From: Corallochytrium limacisporum
Lineage: Eukaryota; Opisthokonta
Direction: 5' to 3'
Assembly (NCBI GenBank): GCA_002811645.1
Contig: PDIP01000012.1
Span: forward strand, 188,331-248,956
DNA length: 60,626 nucleotides
Part shown: in pieces, positions 19,515 to 30,601 of the stretch
Position numbering within the stretch: position 1 is the first letter of the stretch
Layout: every line of letters starts with the position of its first letter
Translations under genes and position numbers: made by a program
The notes under the pieces: model-generated
Told to the model about the DNA's origin: nothing
Seen by the model: the letters and a program-made list of their open reading frames with translations, nothing else
Databases searched by the model: none

Positions 19515-20531
19515 TCACATGACATACCCCATGCCAAAGGTCATCTTGATGCGGTCAAAGAACTGAGCCCTCCAACCTGACCGCGTCTCTTCCTCTTCCG
19601 ACATTGGCACTCCAGTCTGCTTCATGGTCAGCACCGTCCGGTCGTCCAACTGTTTGAAGGTCATGACCACGTTGCTGTGATGGCCCTCGTGCCACGATCC
19701 AAGGCGCCACTGCATGCCAATTTGTTTTCCGGGTTCTAAAGTTGTGAATACACCACTAACGTTGCCATGGAGGAATTTGAACTCACCACCGACCTCATTT
19801 TTAAGCTCTGCAGGTGCCTGGGTATAGGCCTGGATGCGTTCTGGCTCCACGAAGCACTTGTACAGCTCATCTGCAGGCGCACTAAACTCAATCGTCTCTT
19901 CGATGGTCACCACTGAGCTTACAGTGCTTTTCGCCTTTGTCTTGAGCGGCGATCCCAAAGTCTTTTCGTTCCTCTGAGCGGCAGGAGAGGCACCATTGCT
20001 GCCAGCACTGTCGGCGCCTGCCTTCGGGGTCGGTTTGATCAGTGTCGAACTGTATGACTCCTTCAGTTCCTTCAGCCATTCCGTGATCGCAGACACGACG
20101 AGCTTGGACCCTTCCTTGGCCATCACATCCCGCAGTTTACGTCCTGCTGGAGAAGAATCGGACGTTGAAACTTCGAAATCGACCTCGTCCGGGTCGTTTT
20201 CTTCGCTGAGGTTGGGGATCTTCCAAGTGCCCTTGACTTCATCGTCCCCCAACTTTCCTTTCCATTTCCCGTCAAGGACGAATTCGTAGAAGAAGATGAG
20301 CTTACCCTTTCGCTGGTTGGCAGTGGCTTCACCGTCAATGGAGTCGATGGTAGAGATCCCTGCAGTGCCAGAGTCACCTTTGTCAATGCTGATGTTGAGC
20401 AGCACTTCCTTAAGCTTGGATTTGCTCCACGGTGTGCAGTTCTTCTCCGTCCAGTGCCAGTTGTTCACGTTGGTGGCATCGTCACGCTTCTCAACGATCC
20501 AGCGCGAGTCGCCTTCACCCCACTTGGCCAT
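19515..20531 (-). CDS. AHA1: Activator of Hsp90 ATPase (AHA1)
   Basis: A 338-residue co-chaperone. The N-terminus carries the hallmark NVNNWHW (residues 21-27), needed in yeast Aha1 for full Hsp90 stimulation. Residues 28-155 are the Aha1_N domain that binds the Hsp90 middle segment. A Ser/Ala-rich linker (about 165-205) follows, then the AHSA1 SRPBCC-type C-terminal domain, with EFSAPADELYKCF, VGGEFKF and the late GWRAQFFDRIKMTFG helix. Both domains are intact and length is normal. It stimulates the ATPase cycle of cytosolic Hsp90. The ATG at 20531 (CCAAACATGGCC) is well placed. Confidence 0.95.
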   Translation of the reverse strand: MAKWGEGDSRWIVEKRDDATNVNNWHWTEKNCTPWSKSKLKEVLLNISIDKGDSGTAGISTIDSIDGEATANQRKGKLIFFYEFVLDGKWKGKLGDDEVKGTWKIPNLSEENDPDEVDFEVSTSDSSPAGRKLRDVMAKEGSKLVVSAITEWLKELKESYSSTLIKPTPKAGADSAGSNGASPAAQRNEKTLGSPLKTKAKSTVSSVVTIEETIEFSAPADELYKCFVEPERIQAYTQAPAELKNEVGGEFKFLHGNVSGVFTTLEPGKQIGMQWRLGSWHEGHHSNVVMTFKQLDDRTVLTMKQTGVPMSEEEETRSGWRAQFFDRIKMTFGMGYVM

Positions 20532-22008
20532 GTTTGGAAAGTAAGCTAAGCTCGAAGCGCCTAATGAACCGCTCTAAATTGGTTTAACACACAGACCCGA
20601 CACAGATAAACACTCGCAATAGAATCCGACGTGCGTTTCATACCTCCTTGCTTACAAACACATTAACAAGTGAAAGCTATGTGACGCAGTGGTCAGCTTG
20701 ACAAGGAAACATAAGCGAACAAACGTGTCCTCAAAACGAAGGTCTAACAGAGAGAAAGAAAACACTTGAAGGTCACAAGAAAGCAGACCGTGAACGGCCA
20801 GCGGCAATGTAGTTCAACGTCCGTGTGGGGACCTTGCCCAAGCGGTCCGTCGAAACTTTGTGTTCGCGAACACAAGGCCCTCCCCTTCTGCCCGGTTCAT
20901 TCGGTACCAGTCTGACGCACCACACAGCCACTTCCTCGCCTTTCGCAGCAAGCTACAGTAAACCTCCTAGGGCGCTCTTGCCCAGTCGTCGTTCTGCGTT
21001 TGATCGCATTCGCATGCCGCTGACTGCGAAGTGGTGGTCCTGCATACATAATGTATAGACACCGTTGGTTCACTCCACACCTGTGTGTATGAACTCGAGG
21101 ACCCCGGTGGGGAGAAAGTAATTCCGAAACTGTGGCAAAAGGGGGAGGAGGTGAGGCGCCTTGCTCTACTCGGAGAAATAAAAGACGTCCGGATATGAAT
21201 AAAGCTGGAACGTGGTGGGAATGGCCGATGTGCCTCGGTCGGAGCACGTTCCGTGTTTAATCTGCACTCAGGTGTCGCAGAATGCGCTACACGAGCATGT
21301 TTGTGTGAGGTCATTCTGGAGCCGGTGAAGGTGACTGGTGACGAGGAGAGCAAAACAATGAGAACTGGCAAACAGTCTTAAGTCGATCAAGTCCATCCTC
21401 CCCTTTGTCGTGGATGGTCCGATCTCCGACAGAACAGGACTTAAAGCAGGCTGGCAAATTGATGTCAATGATCAAGTATTATATATGATGTTATAAAGGC
21501 TGGGATGCAGCCCACGATGACCGAGATGGGCCTGATTCTGAACCCGTGCATTCTTGACAAACCCGTGCGATGATGGACTTCGCGATCTATGTGTGGCACT
21601 CATATGGACGGGTTGAAATACACCGATCTAGATACCATCTCGGTATGTCCGTTTGTTTGTTAGTGTCCATGGGACATGTTGGCCTTTCATACCAGACGCA
21701 GATGCTGCACGATGAGACAATGGGTGATAGGAGGAAAACCTTGAGAGTCTGCATGGACCATGGACTCAAGCAGAACCAAAGAACAGAGTCCATGCCATGC
21801 GACACACACTCCTTCAAAATACCTCCAATCACGTCAAATTCCGCCGCCTCTTGCGTGTTGCGTTTCTGTTTGCTTTCAAGATACAAGATACCCTATTGTA
21901 TCTTTTTCTTTATTTCTGGTGGAAACTCGACACGTCTCATATGTGATCAGCGAAGAGAGCACAGAATTCCCTCTTCTATTTTGTTTGGACTACAGAACAG
22001 GTCACAGT
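20532..22008. other. Spacer between AHA1 and cytochrome c
   Basis: It contains the AHA1 upstream region and the cytochrome c 3' flank; both genes are on the minus strand. No gene supported; ORFs up to 199 residues lack motifs. A weak pol III A-box-like sequence near 20830 lacks a matching B box. Confidence 0.5.
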
Positions 22009-22320
22009 TTAAGCGCAAGAGGCCTTCAGGTAGGCGATCAGGTCCTTGCGGTCCTTCTCCTTCTTCAGACCAGCGAACACCATCTTGGTGCCAGGAATGT
22101 ACTTCTTGGGGTTCAAGAGGTACTCGAACAGGGTGTCCTCGCTCCAGACAATACCCTTGTTCAGGTTAGCAGCGGAGTAAGTGTAGCCCTCAGCCTGACC
22201 AGTCTTGCGACCGAACAGACCGTGCAAGTTGGGGCCGGTCTTGTGCTTACCGCCAGCCTCGACGTTGTGGCACTGAGAGCAGCGCTGCTTGAAGATCTTG
22301 GCTCCGTTAGCCTCAGACAT
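22009..22320 (-). CDS. CYC1: Cytochrome c
   Basis: A 103-residue mitochondrial electron carrier between complexes III and IV. The haem is attached at CSQCH (Cys14, Cys17, His18), and Met80 in [11 protein letters not shown] is the second iron ligand. [14 protein letters not shown] and [10 protein letters not shown] are the usual conserved loops. No presequence, as expected, since apocytochrome c enters the intermembrane space without one. The ATG at 22320 (AAGCAAACATGTCT) is chosen because the upstream in-frame extension has no family counterpart. The C-terminus ends KASCA, with a Cys two residues from the end, which is uncommon. The gene symbol follows yeast usage and is only indicative. Confidence 0.98.
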   Translation of the reverse strand: MSEANGAKIFKQRCSQCHNVEAGGKHKTGPNLHGLFGRKTGQAEGYTYSAANLNKGIVWSEDTLFEYLLNPKKYIPGTKMVFAGLKKEKDRKDLIAYLKASCA

Positions 22321-25300
22321 GTTTGCTTGCTTAAGTGACTCAGCTATAAAGACTCCTCGTCTATGATGCTTACTAGCACGAGCAAGATATATGTTTCCAT
22401 TGCATGTACGATGCTTCAAACACCTTCACGTGTGGTCATCCCCAGCACCTTCGGTGTTTCCTTTTCTAAACCAAGACACTCCAAAGAGCACACAAACAGA
22501 CAAGAAGGCAAGCAAAAAATCTCGTGTCACGCTCCCCGAAACGGAACCAGGCGGAGCACAAATCACACGGCACGCACTCCCACTGCACACACGCACACGC
22601 ACGCTGACACACACGAACATACAGGCCTGAATAGCGGATCGCACCGCCGGAAGCTGTGTCTACCCCACTTCTGCCTCTCCACCCACCATTTCCCTTTTTT
22701 TTTTTGCCCCTTTCCTTTTTTTTCTCGTTTTCGGTTGGGCGGAGCTTTCCTTGTGGGGTCGCGGTCCAGCGGTGAGGAGGGAGGGGGTATCGCCACCCAA
22801 GGACATGCCACTGCTTCTCTCGAAAATAGAATCATGTGCGATCCTCTTGGCAATGGCAAAATGGGGACAAGAATTGGAGAACTGGCGAGCAGGGGCACGA
22901 TGTCGTTGCCAAACATTCTCCATCCTTTGGGCAACCAAACACTGTAGGTATGTGTGTGTGTGTGTTTGAACACTGTTTCAGATGGACGACCCGTCGCAAT
23001 TGTCGCCGAGCTGTTCCCATCGTCAGTGGCACCTGAGAAAATGTTTCCCACCGGTGGACCAAGCCATCGGAAGCAGCAGGACCCGAGGGAGGGGGGGCGG
23101 TGGAGAAAGCTGATTGCGACCAACCAACCCAGGTTTGGTTCAAACCCCCCCCCCCCCTCCCCTCCCCCAAGGTCATGATGACCACTACCCCTCCCTTTGC
23201 CCTCCCTCCCGCCTTCTTCTTCTTTTTTTTTTCTTTCTTGTCATTTTTCCTCTTTTTCCCGGTTGGGGGAGTGCGAATGGAGATAAACTTTTGACCTGCG
23301 CTCCCCATCCTCAACAATCGTAGATCAAGGTCCAGGCCTATAAGGAAAAAAGGCCTGCCAGTGGTTTTGAAAAATTCTCGGTCGGGATGTGCCAGTTCTT
23401 TAATTGTGTACTACGGAAATTTTTTGTTTGTTACCCCCCCTGTGCCCGAAATAGCGGAGGACTGCCGGAAACATTTCCGTTCTCTCTCTTGTTTTTTCTT
23501 CTTCTTCCTTTCAATATTACCCAAATGCCCTTCGTAGGGCACGGGAACATTTTCAACGACAAAAAGTGCAGAGTGGGTGGCCGGTCTCGTGTAGACGGGA
23601 TCTCCGTTTTCTCAAATTTTGTTTTTTTTCCTTATCCCTCTGTCCTTCGGTCCCCATTTTTTGTTTATGTGCGGTTGTGATGGTGAAACTACTGAGTTTC
23701 CAATTCTTAGTTGCTGAGGGCGGGTGAAAGCTCGGCCAAAGAATTTTTGCAGCACACCCCGTGTGCTTGGCTTGAGCCTGCGCGCCACACCGCTCGGCAT
23801 TTGGCCGATGGTGAACGGTTTCCCTACCTTTCGGTTACCACCGCACCAAAAACGGCAGAGAGATCAGTACGGGCAGCGGCACTACCACACCAAAGAAAAA
23901 TATAATCAAACGAGTGTTTCCTTGCCCCCCCCCCTCCTTCCCCCCAACACCCCTTGCTGAACCCCAATCACACCGGTCCCGATGGAAAATAAATATACGG
24001 TTAGTCTGTAATAAACTAATGACTATTTTATAGAAATAAAATATGTACAAAACATAAATATTGTATACGGTAAGTTGAATATTCCGCGGTGTGCGGGGCC
24101 ACGCGTTTTTTTCCAGGATTGGCCCCCCCCGGGGGGGGGGTGGAACGGAGGAGGGGAAGAAAATTTCAGTCCCCTCCCCTCTTATTTTCTCCTCCTTTTA
24201 TACCTCTCCTTTTCCTGATCTACTTTTTTTTTTTGTTTTCGTCTGGTTTTCACACACCTCCGGTTTACAATGCCAATTCGCGGACACGCCTTAGAATGCA
24301 GTCAGACTTCACAGCCGTGATCTTCACTGGTGCGCCATGTGCGGGCCCAGCTGCCGGTGCTCCGAGGTACACCAGTCGTCTGGAGCGGCGTAATTCGCAG
24401 GAGGTCGCGGGGTTGGCGGATTCATTCACAGAGACACACCGGAACCCAGGCCACGCGTGTCTGACAAAAAGTACACCGCCCCATCTGCAATCGATGGTGA
24501 TAGCCGTAAAATACGTTTGGTATATGTATGCTGTATGTACTCTTCGTGGAGAAGCCGTGATTGAAAGTCACATGTAGTGGGTGCTTTCTGTCATACGTAT
24601 GCCGGACTCATTGCAACAATTTTGAAGCACGACACGCTGAAAGCGGCTAATGTTACGTCCATCTCTTGTGATTCGATGACCATTGTCCGGGATAGGTGTA
24701 TGTTGATGTGTAACGGTGGAGACCAAAGCAGTTATCATGGGAGACAATGACCATCAGCAAGGTAGTGCAGCATGTGACTGTAATTTCAGTATGATCCCAG
24801 GATCATTGTTCTTGGCGGGATAAAAATTTGACCTACGGTGTTGTTGGGGCGCGCCCATTCATGTGTATGGGAGCGGATTGCCAATCCTGGTGGCCCTTTC
24901 GGTGGGTCTATGGTGTTTGGTCAACCGGCCTCCCTTGTCATTGAACACCATGCAGACATAATGCTAAAACCTTGCTCTCCGATTGCTCCGTCTCACACTG
25001 AAAGTCTGAGCTATACCATGGCAAAGGGGCGGACGCAACCCGGACTAAAGTACTCTCAAAGAAGCAATGGTGCACTGGCATTGAAATGAATCATAAATCT
25101 ACAGCGATGCTCACTGAAAATGCATATGAACCCAAATCAAATCATGACACTTTTTCTGTGATGTCTCAGTATGGAACAGCATCTGTTCCAACTCGGTTTG
25201 ATTGCCACTGCCATTCGCCACCTCAGAGAAAACCAAACGGGCCACGGAGTGTCGAGGGGGGGGCCTTGCATGGCACCACGGTCCGCACGGACTTGTGACG

Positions 25301-25413
25301 TTCGAGCCACTTGCAGTTTGCAGGGTACTTATAGCCTAGATTTAAGAACTGGAGATGGTCTGCACAGTATCTATACTTGCTGGTAGACAGATAGAATTGA
25401 ACATAAAGGAAAC
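22321..25413. other. 3.1-kb divergent spacer, homopolymer-rich
   Basis: No gene supported. T-, C- and G-runs dominate 22690-24240, including a C9/G10 palindromic run at 24124-24142. A GGCCTATAAGG element at 23337-23347 reads TATAGGCC towards cytochrome c. An AT-rich island lies at 23985-24080. Two perfect short palindromic or motif sites lie at 24791-24824, on the cysteine synthase side. Confidence 0.5.
24791..24824 (+). promoter_or_regulatory. Palindrome ATGATCC-CA-GGATCAT and adjacent GCGGGATAAA
   Basis: A 16-bp inverted repeat (24791-24806) is followed 8 bp later by GCGGGATAAA (24815-24824), the same motif as one arm of the palindrome upstream of the C1-THF synthase gene. It lies about 590 bp before the cysteine-synthase-like start. 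A binding-site role is inferred. Confidence 0.3.
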
Positions 25414-26505
25414 ATGACCGCAAACGGTGGCACAAGTGGTGCCACAAACGGGGAGGAGATCCTGCCGGGTCTGCTGGGTAGCTTTCACAACACACCGTTG
25501 ATGGAGATCCCATCCCTATCAGAGTACTTTGGAGCGAGGATCGCTGGCAAGGCTGAGTTCTTGAGCCCTGGTGGTAGCATTAAGGATCGACCGGCCTTGA
25601 GCATGGTCCTCGGCGCCGCAAAGGACGGCAAATTGAAACCTGGAGACACTGTAGTGGAGGGAACCGGCGGCAACACAGGCCTCGGTCTTGCCCTTGTAGC
25701 CAACGCCTTGGGCTACAAGTGCGTGGTCGTCCAGAACGAGGATATTAGTATCGACAAGCGGAACACGGTACTTGCGTTTGGTGCCGAAGTAATACTCACC
25801 AAGGCCTGTGCATTCAGCGATCCCGGCCACTACTGGCAGACTGCGAAACGATACGCGGAGGAACACGAAGGTGCTGTGTTCGTGAACCAGTTCGAGAACC
25901 TCTACAACAGCCAGGCCCACTATGAGCATACGGGCCCGGAGATTTGGCGACAAACGAATGGAAAGGTGGACGGCTTCTGTTGTGCCGCTGGCACTGGTGG
26001 TACCATTGCGGGCGTGAGCAGGGCGCTGAAGGAGAAAAGCAATGGCGAGGTCGCGTGCTATTTGATCGACGCACCCAAATCCTCACTATTTGCGTACGTC
26101 TCTGATCCGAAACACGAGGACATGACTGAATCCGAAGGCTTTACGGCTGGACTTGAGGGTGTGGGCATCGGACGGATCACGGCGAACTTTAAGACCGCGA
26201 AGGTTGATGGTGCCTTCCAGGGCGACGGACTGCAAGCAATTAAAATGGCATGGTACCTGCTACGCAAGGAAGGCATATTCGTCGGTCCCAGTGCTGCCAT
26301 GAATGTCATCGGGGCATGCAGATTGGCAGAGAAGCTGAAGAAGGAGGGCAAGGCCGAGGTGCCCTTGGTTACCACCGTGCTCTGTGACGGAGGCAATCGT
26401 TATGCCAACTCCGTTTTCGACGACGAATGGCTGAAGGAGAAGGGCCTCCTGGATCAGGTCAAGAATTGTACCTTAGACGAAATCTTCAACAATCACAGCA
26501 ATTGA
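25414..26505 (+). CDS. Cysteine synthase-like PLP enzyme (O-acetylserine sulfhydrylase family)
   Basis: A 363-residue fold-type II PLP enzyme. Lys57 in SPGGSIKDRPA is the Schiff-base lysine. EGTGGNTGLGLA is the substrate-binding loop and GTGGTIAGVS the PLP phosphate loop. Family members make cysteine from O-acetylserine (or a related activated serine) and sulfide. Near the C-terminus the usual Asp-Ser-Gly motif, whose Ser contacts the PLP ring nitrogen, reads CDGGNRYANSVF, so Gly replaces Ser. The protein resembles fungal and alphaproteobacterial 'cysteine synthase 2' types more than plant OAS-TL. No presequence is obvious; the N-terminal 15 residues are Gly/Thr-rich. Converges on C1-THF synthase, 168 bp between stops. 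Confidence 0.9.
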   Translation: MTANGGTSGATNGEEILPGLLGSFHNTPLMEIPSLSEYFGARIAGKAEFLSPGGSIKDRPALSMVLGAAKDGKLKPGDTVVEGTGGNTGLGLALVANALGYKCVVVQNEDISIDKRNTVLAFGAEVILTKACAFSDPGHYWQTAKRYAEEHEGAVFVNQFENLYNSQAHYEHTGPEIWRQTNGKVDGFCCAAGTGGTIAGVSRALKEKSNGEVACYLIDAPKSSLFAYVSDPKHEDMTESEGFTAGLEGVGIGRITANFKTAKVDGAFQGDGLQAIKMAWYLLRKEGIFVGPSAAMNVIGACRLAEKLKKEGKAEVPLVTTVLCDGGNRYANSVFDDEWLKEKGLLDQVKNCTLDEIFNNHSN

Positions 26506-26673
26506 ACACTTGAACGAGGGGATGGTCTGTTAGTTAGTGTTGTTATTGAGATAGTAAAATGTGTCCAATGTTAGTTTTCGGAACTTGGTGCAGGAGTTGA
26601 TATTTTGTGTCTGTCAATTATCTATCATAGTTTGATAGTGGTTCTTGTGGTGTGTGATCGTTGCAGCTGTCAC

Positions 26674-29600
26674 TTAGAACAGGCCGATTACACGGCCGTT
26701 CTCATCCAGGTCCACGTCGTAGAAGCACGGGCGAGTCGGCAGACCGGGCATAGTGCGCATGGTACCGACTAGAGGGTACAGGAACCCAGCACCGATTGAG
26801 CCCTTGACTTCCCGGATTGGCACAGTGAAGCCCGTAGGGCGGCCCTTAGCATTGGGATCGGCGGACAGTGACAAGTGAGTCTTTGCCATGCAGATGGGCA
26901 GATTGCCAAAGCCCATGCGCTCGTAGCGTTCAATATCCTTTTGCGCCTTCTCTTCCAGCACAATGTCATCGGCACCGTAGACCTTCTGTGCAATAGTGCG
27001 GATCTTGTCAGTGACGCTCATGTTGACGTCGTAAAGGAACTTAAAATCGGCCGGGTTAGAGCTGTCACAAGCCTTGATCACAGCTTCAGCGAGATCCACC
27101 GCACCTTTGCCTCCGTGGGCCCAGTGATTGGACACGACAGCGTCAGTAGCACCGGCCTGCAGAGACAGTTCACGAACAGCGTCCATTTCCGCCTGAGTGT
27201 CGGTGGCGAATTGATTGATGGCCACCACACAGGGGACGCCAAACATGCGCACGTTCTCGATCTGCTTCTCAAGGTTGGCAAAACCCTTGCGGACAAGGTC
27301 GACGTTCTCGTTCAGGTACTCATCCGCGAGCGGTTTGCCGGCGGTCACTGCGGGGCCACCACCGTGCATCTTCAAGGCGCGCACTGTGGCTACCAGAACC
27401 ACACAGTTGGGCACAAGGCCGGAGTAGCGGCACTTGATATTCATAAATTTCTCCATGCCAATATCGGCTCCAAACCCGGCCTCGGTGACTACGAAACCGT
27501 CCTTGCCGACTAGCTTGAGGGCGACCTTGTCGGCAACAATGGACGAGTTGCCGTGAGCGATGTTAGCGAACGGGCCTGCATGGACCAGGACAGGCGTGCC
27601 CTCAAGGGTCTGCATGAGATTTGGTTGGATAGCGTCCTTCATGAGCACGGTCAGAGCGCCGGTCACGCCGAGGTCATCGCATGTCACAGGGGTACCGTCC
27701 CGGCTGGATGCAACCACCATCTTGCTGAAGCGCTGCTTCATATCCTCCCGGTCTTGGGCAAGAGCAAGGACAGCCATGATCTCCGAAGCGACGGTGATGT
27801 CAAACTGGGTTTCGCGCGTGATGCCTTTCTCGTCAGGGCCCTGACCGATGGTGATTTTGCGCAGGTACCGGTCGTTGGTGTCGAGTACCCGGTTCCATGT
27901 GATAGTTTCTGGGTCAATGTCGAGGCGGGCAAAGCGGCGGATTTCCTCCTCCGTGAGGTCGTCCGGATGTTCCTTGGTAATGCCGAGGCGCTGCAGACGA
28001 CGCTGCATGATGGGTGCAAAGGAGCGGATGCCCTTCTTCGCCGGCACGAGACGTTTGTACAAAGCGTCGTCCTTCTGGGTAGTTTCATGGAAGTTGCGGG
28101 CATCGATGGCGGCAGCCAGCAGGTTGTTGGCCGCAGTGATGGCGTGGATGTCACCGGTCAGATGAAGATTAAATTCATCCATGGGAATGACTTGAGCGTA
28201 GCCACCGCCGGCGGCTCCGCCCTTGATACCAAAGGTCGGGCCCTGGGAAGGCTGGCGAACACAGGCGAACGTATTGCGATTTACGTGGGCACCCAGTGCC
28301 TGGGCCAGGCCGGCCGTAGTGGTGCTCTTGCCCTCTCCCAATGGGGTGGGATTAATGCCAGCGACACAGACGTACCTACCATTCGGGCGGTTGGCCAGAC
28401 GGTCAAGGATGGAAAGGTTGATCTTGGCCTTGTACTTGCCGTACAGTTCCAGCTCGGATGGAAGGATGCCAATTTCCTTGGCCAGCTGCTCGGCGTACTT
28501 CGGGGTCTGGGCCATTGCGACCTCAATGTCCGAGGGGACAGTGGGCAGGGGGTTCAGGCGCAGGGGGCGCAGCTGCCAAGGTCCGTACTGCAGTTCCATG
28601 GATTGCTTAGCAGCCTCCAGTGTATTGTCCATTAGCATGGCCACGGTCATCGGGCCCACACCACCAGGGACGGGGGTGATGGCACCAGCCACCTTGGCAC
28701 ATTCGGCGTAATCGACATCACCGACTAGACGTTTGCCGGACTTTTTGGTGGGATCGTCAATGGCGTTGATGCCGACATCAATAACAATACATCCTGGCTT
28801 CAACCAGTCCCCCTTGACCATCTGCGCGCGTCCCACAGCAGCCACAAGAATGTCAGCTGTCTTACACACTTCGGCCAGATTTCTGGTCCGACTGTGGCAC
28901 ACCGTGACAGTGGCGTTGTTCTGAATTAGCAGATTCTGCATAGGCATGCCGACAATGGTGGAGCGACCGAGCACCACAGCGTTGGCGCCACTAATCTCGA
29001 CGCCAGAACGGAGGATGAGTTCAAGACAACCCTTCGGAGTACAGGGGACGAAGGCACGGCGCTGACCCTTCTGAGCCTTGCGGGTCAGCTGGCCAACGTT
29101 AATGGAATGGAAACCGTCGACGTCTTTGGCCGGATCAACTGCGTCCGTAATGGCAGACTCGGAGATGTGCCCGGGCAAAGGCAGTTGGACAATGATACCA
29201 TGGATGCGAGTGTCGTTGTTTAGTTTGTGCAGAAGGTTCAGCAGCTCTCCCTCCGTGATTTCCTCCGGATGGTGCTCGTGCACGAAGTGGAAACCTACTT
29301 CTGCGGCGGCCTTAGCCTTCATCTTGATGTAGGAGGTGGAATCGGGGCGACCACCAACCTGGACGACGCACAGACCTGGGACAATGCCATATTGCTCCTT
29401 GAAGCAGTGCACATCTCGGGCCACGCGTGCGCGCACATCTCCCGAAATCTCTTTACCACTCAACACCTGTGCCATTGTTCTATCGTTGTTGTAGTACCGT
29501 GGGGGTATCCAGAATTCACGCAAACGAGAGGTGCTGCTGAAGAATTTAGGTTGAGAAACCGTTACTTGACTGGTACCAACTCCTGGAAGTGGATAGTTCA

Positions 29601-29814
29601 ATCGGTTCAGTCCGATACACGACGATACGCTATTGCTACTATGCCGTGAAGCTTTACTAGTCAGCTGTCGGCTCAAAGATTGAAGAAAGCGCAAGCTACA
29701 CACCTGCATCAACCAATCCGGAGAGCCTCCTGTGAGTTGGTTACTCAGACATGAAGCAGATAATACTATCGCACGAGAATTGTTCACCCATTGATCTAGT
29801 CCGGGTCTACACAT
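26674..29814 (-). CDS. MTHFD1: Trifunctional C1-tetrahydrofolate synthase (probable mitochondrial/cytosolic forms)
   Basis: A 1046-residue, three-activity enzyme of folate one-carbon metabolism. Residues about 114-410 are the FolD-type methylene-THF dehydrogenase/cyclohydrolase: [10 protein letters not shown] holds Tyr162 and catalytic Lys166, then [17 protein letters not shown] and [10 protein letters not shown]. Residues about 430-1046 are formyl-THF synthetase, with the ATP-binding loop TPLGEGKST (490-498). All key residues are present. Three in-frame ATGs matter: 29814 (Met1), 29709 (Met36) and 29475 (Met114). From Met36 the peptide [20 protein letters not shown] is a classic mitochondrial presequence, while Met114 ([10 protein letters not shown]) matches the start of cytosolic enzymes. 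One gene may serve both compartments. Confidence 0.95.
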   Translation of the reverse strand: MCRPGLDQWVNNSRAIVLSASCLSNQLTGGSPDWLMQVCSLRFLQSLSRQLTSKASRHSSNSVSSCIGLNRLNYPLPGVGTSQVTVSQPKFFSSTSRLREFWIPPRYYNNDRTMAQVLSGKEISGDVRARVARDVHCFKEQYGIVPGLCVVQVGGRPDSTSYIKMKAKAAAEVGFHFVHEHHPEEITEGELLNLLHKLNNDTRIHGIIVQLPLPGHISESAITDAVDPAKDVDGFHSINVGQLTRKAQKGQRRAFVPCTPKGCLELILRSGVEISGANAVVLGRSTIVGMPMQNLLIQNNATVTVCHSRTRNLAEVCKTADILVAAVGRAQMVKGDWLKPGCIVIDVGINAIDDPTKKSGKRLVGDVDYAECAKVAGAITPVPGGVGPMTVAMLMDNTLEAAKQSMELQYGPWQLRPLRLNPLPTVPSDIEVAMAQTPKYAEQLAKEIGILPSELELYGKYKAKINLSILDRLANRPNGRYVCVAGINPTPLGEGKSTTTAGLAQALGAHVNRNTFACVRQPSQGPTFGIKGGAAGGGYAQVIPMDEFNLHLTGDIHAITAANNLLAAAIDARNFHETTQKDDALYKRLVPAKKGIRSFAPIMQRRLQRLGITKEHPDDLTEEEIRRFARLDIDPETITWNRVLDTNDRYLRKITIGQGPDEKGITRETQFDITVASEIMAVLALAQDREDMKQRFSKMVVASSRDGTPVTCDDLGVTGALTVLMKDAIQPNLMQTLEGTPVLVHAGPFANIAHGNSSIVADKVALKLVGKDGFVVTEAGFGADIGMEKFMNIKCRYSGLVPNCVVLVATVRALKMHGGGPAVTAGKPLADEYLNENVDLVRKGFANLEKQIENVRMFGVPCVVAINQFATDTQAEMDAVRELSLQAGATDAVVSNHWAHGGKGAVDLAEAVIKACDSSNPADFKFLYDVNMSVTDKIRTIAQKVYGADDIVLEEKAQKDIERYERMGFGNLPICMAKTHLSLSADPNAKGRPTGFTVPIREVKGSIGAGFLYPLVGTMRTMPGLPTRPCFYDVDLDENGRVIGLF

Positions 29815-30601
29815 ACCTTCACAACCGATCTCACATATACAACAACCCTATAATCGCACTACCCCGTTTCTCGGTCCTCGTCACAATAGGAGATCATGTT
29901 CTACGCCGTACAGCTCGTCCGTGACCCACTTTAGCACACCACCGCTACACCAAGACAGGTTGCCTTTGTTGACCCTTTTCTTCATCTCATTGCGGGATAA
30001 ATCCCGCACGCAAGGAGCACTCATGGCGGCAAAAAGACCAGCAGTGGACACCCTACGTGGAATGGCGGGACCGCATATTCACTCACAAAAATACACAGAC
30101 CCACACGCATGCGTGTAACACGAGACGCAGCACATTGAGAGAAAGGCAAAACCAGTTCGAAACACAACAAATATCACTGCCAACACACGATCCCATTAAC
30201 ATTTACTTAAATGGGGAGCGCAGGTGGTGCAGCAGCCACGTCTGTTTACCTCCGTTGAAACCCTTTTCGTTTTCCCAGCTGGCCGCGCACTGACACAGTT
30301 TTGCCTGTTGCTTGCTACCATTGCATCTGTCCCTTCTGCCCGGCCCCTCCCAGTTTCAGCTCCTTAGCTGGCGGGAAGGGGTGGGCACATCGTGTGGCTG
30401 TTTCTTTGCATCGTGTTTTTGCTAGCAGATGGACAACACCGATCATCAATTTGAACATTCAGTATATCATAAATATTAATGTATAATATAATTACTGGTA
30501 GTATTTTTATATTTCAAAACATTAGTATAGTAAATTCGAAGGGAAAAAAAAAACTCGCCTTTGCGGATTTGTGACTGCCCTCTGCCGTTGTGGGCCCGTC
30601 C
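29815..30601. other. Spacer upstream of C1-THF synthase
   Basis: It holds the C1-THF synthase promoter side and the hydrolase 3' flank. AT-rich at 30440-30560, ending in a run of A at about 30544-30553. No gene supported. Confidence 0.5.
29991..30008. promoter_or_regulatory. 18-bp palindrome TGCGGGATAAATCCCGCA
   Basis: Perfect 8-bp arms (TGCGGGAT / ATCCCGCA) around AA, about 180 bp upstream of the first C1-THF synthase ATG. The same half-site forms a 14-bp palindrome at 43356 before ELP1 and occurs once before the cysteine-synthase-like gene. It looks like a dimeric transcription-factor site; GCGGGA is also close to the E2F core. Inference from sequence only. Confidence 0.4.

Noticed and set aside
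20825-20900. tRNA-like A box (TTGCCCAAGCGGT)
   Set aside because: No matching B box (GGTTCGANNC) at the right distance and no cloverleaf; no tRNA was found elsewhere either.
27553-28635. 360-residue ORF antisense to C1-THF synthase
   Set aside because: A codon-bias shadow of a strongly conserved gene; no domain in it.
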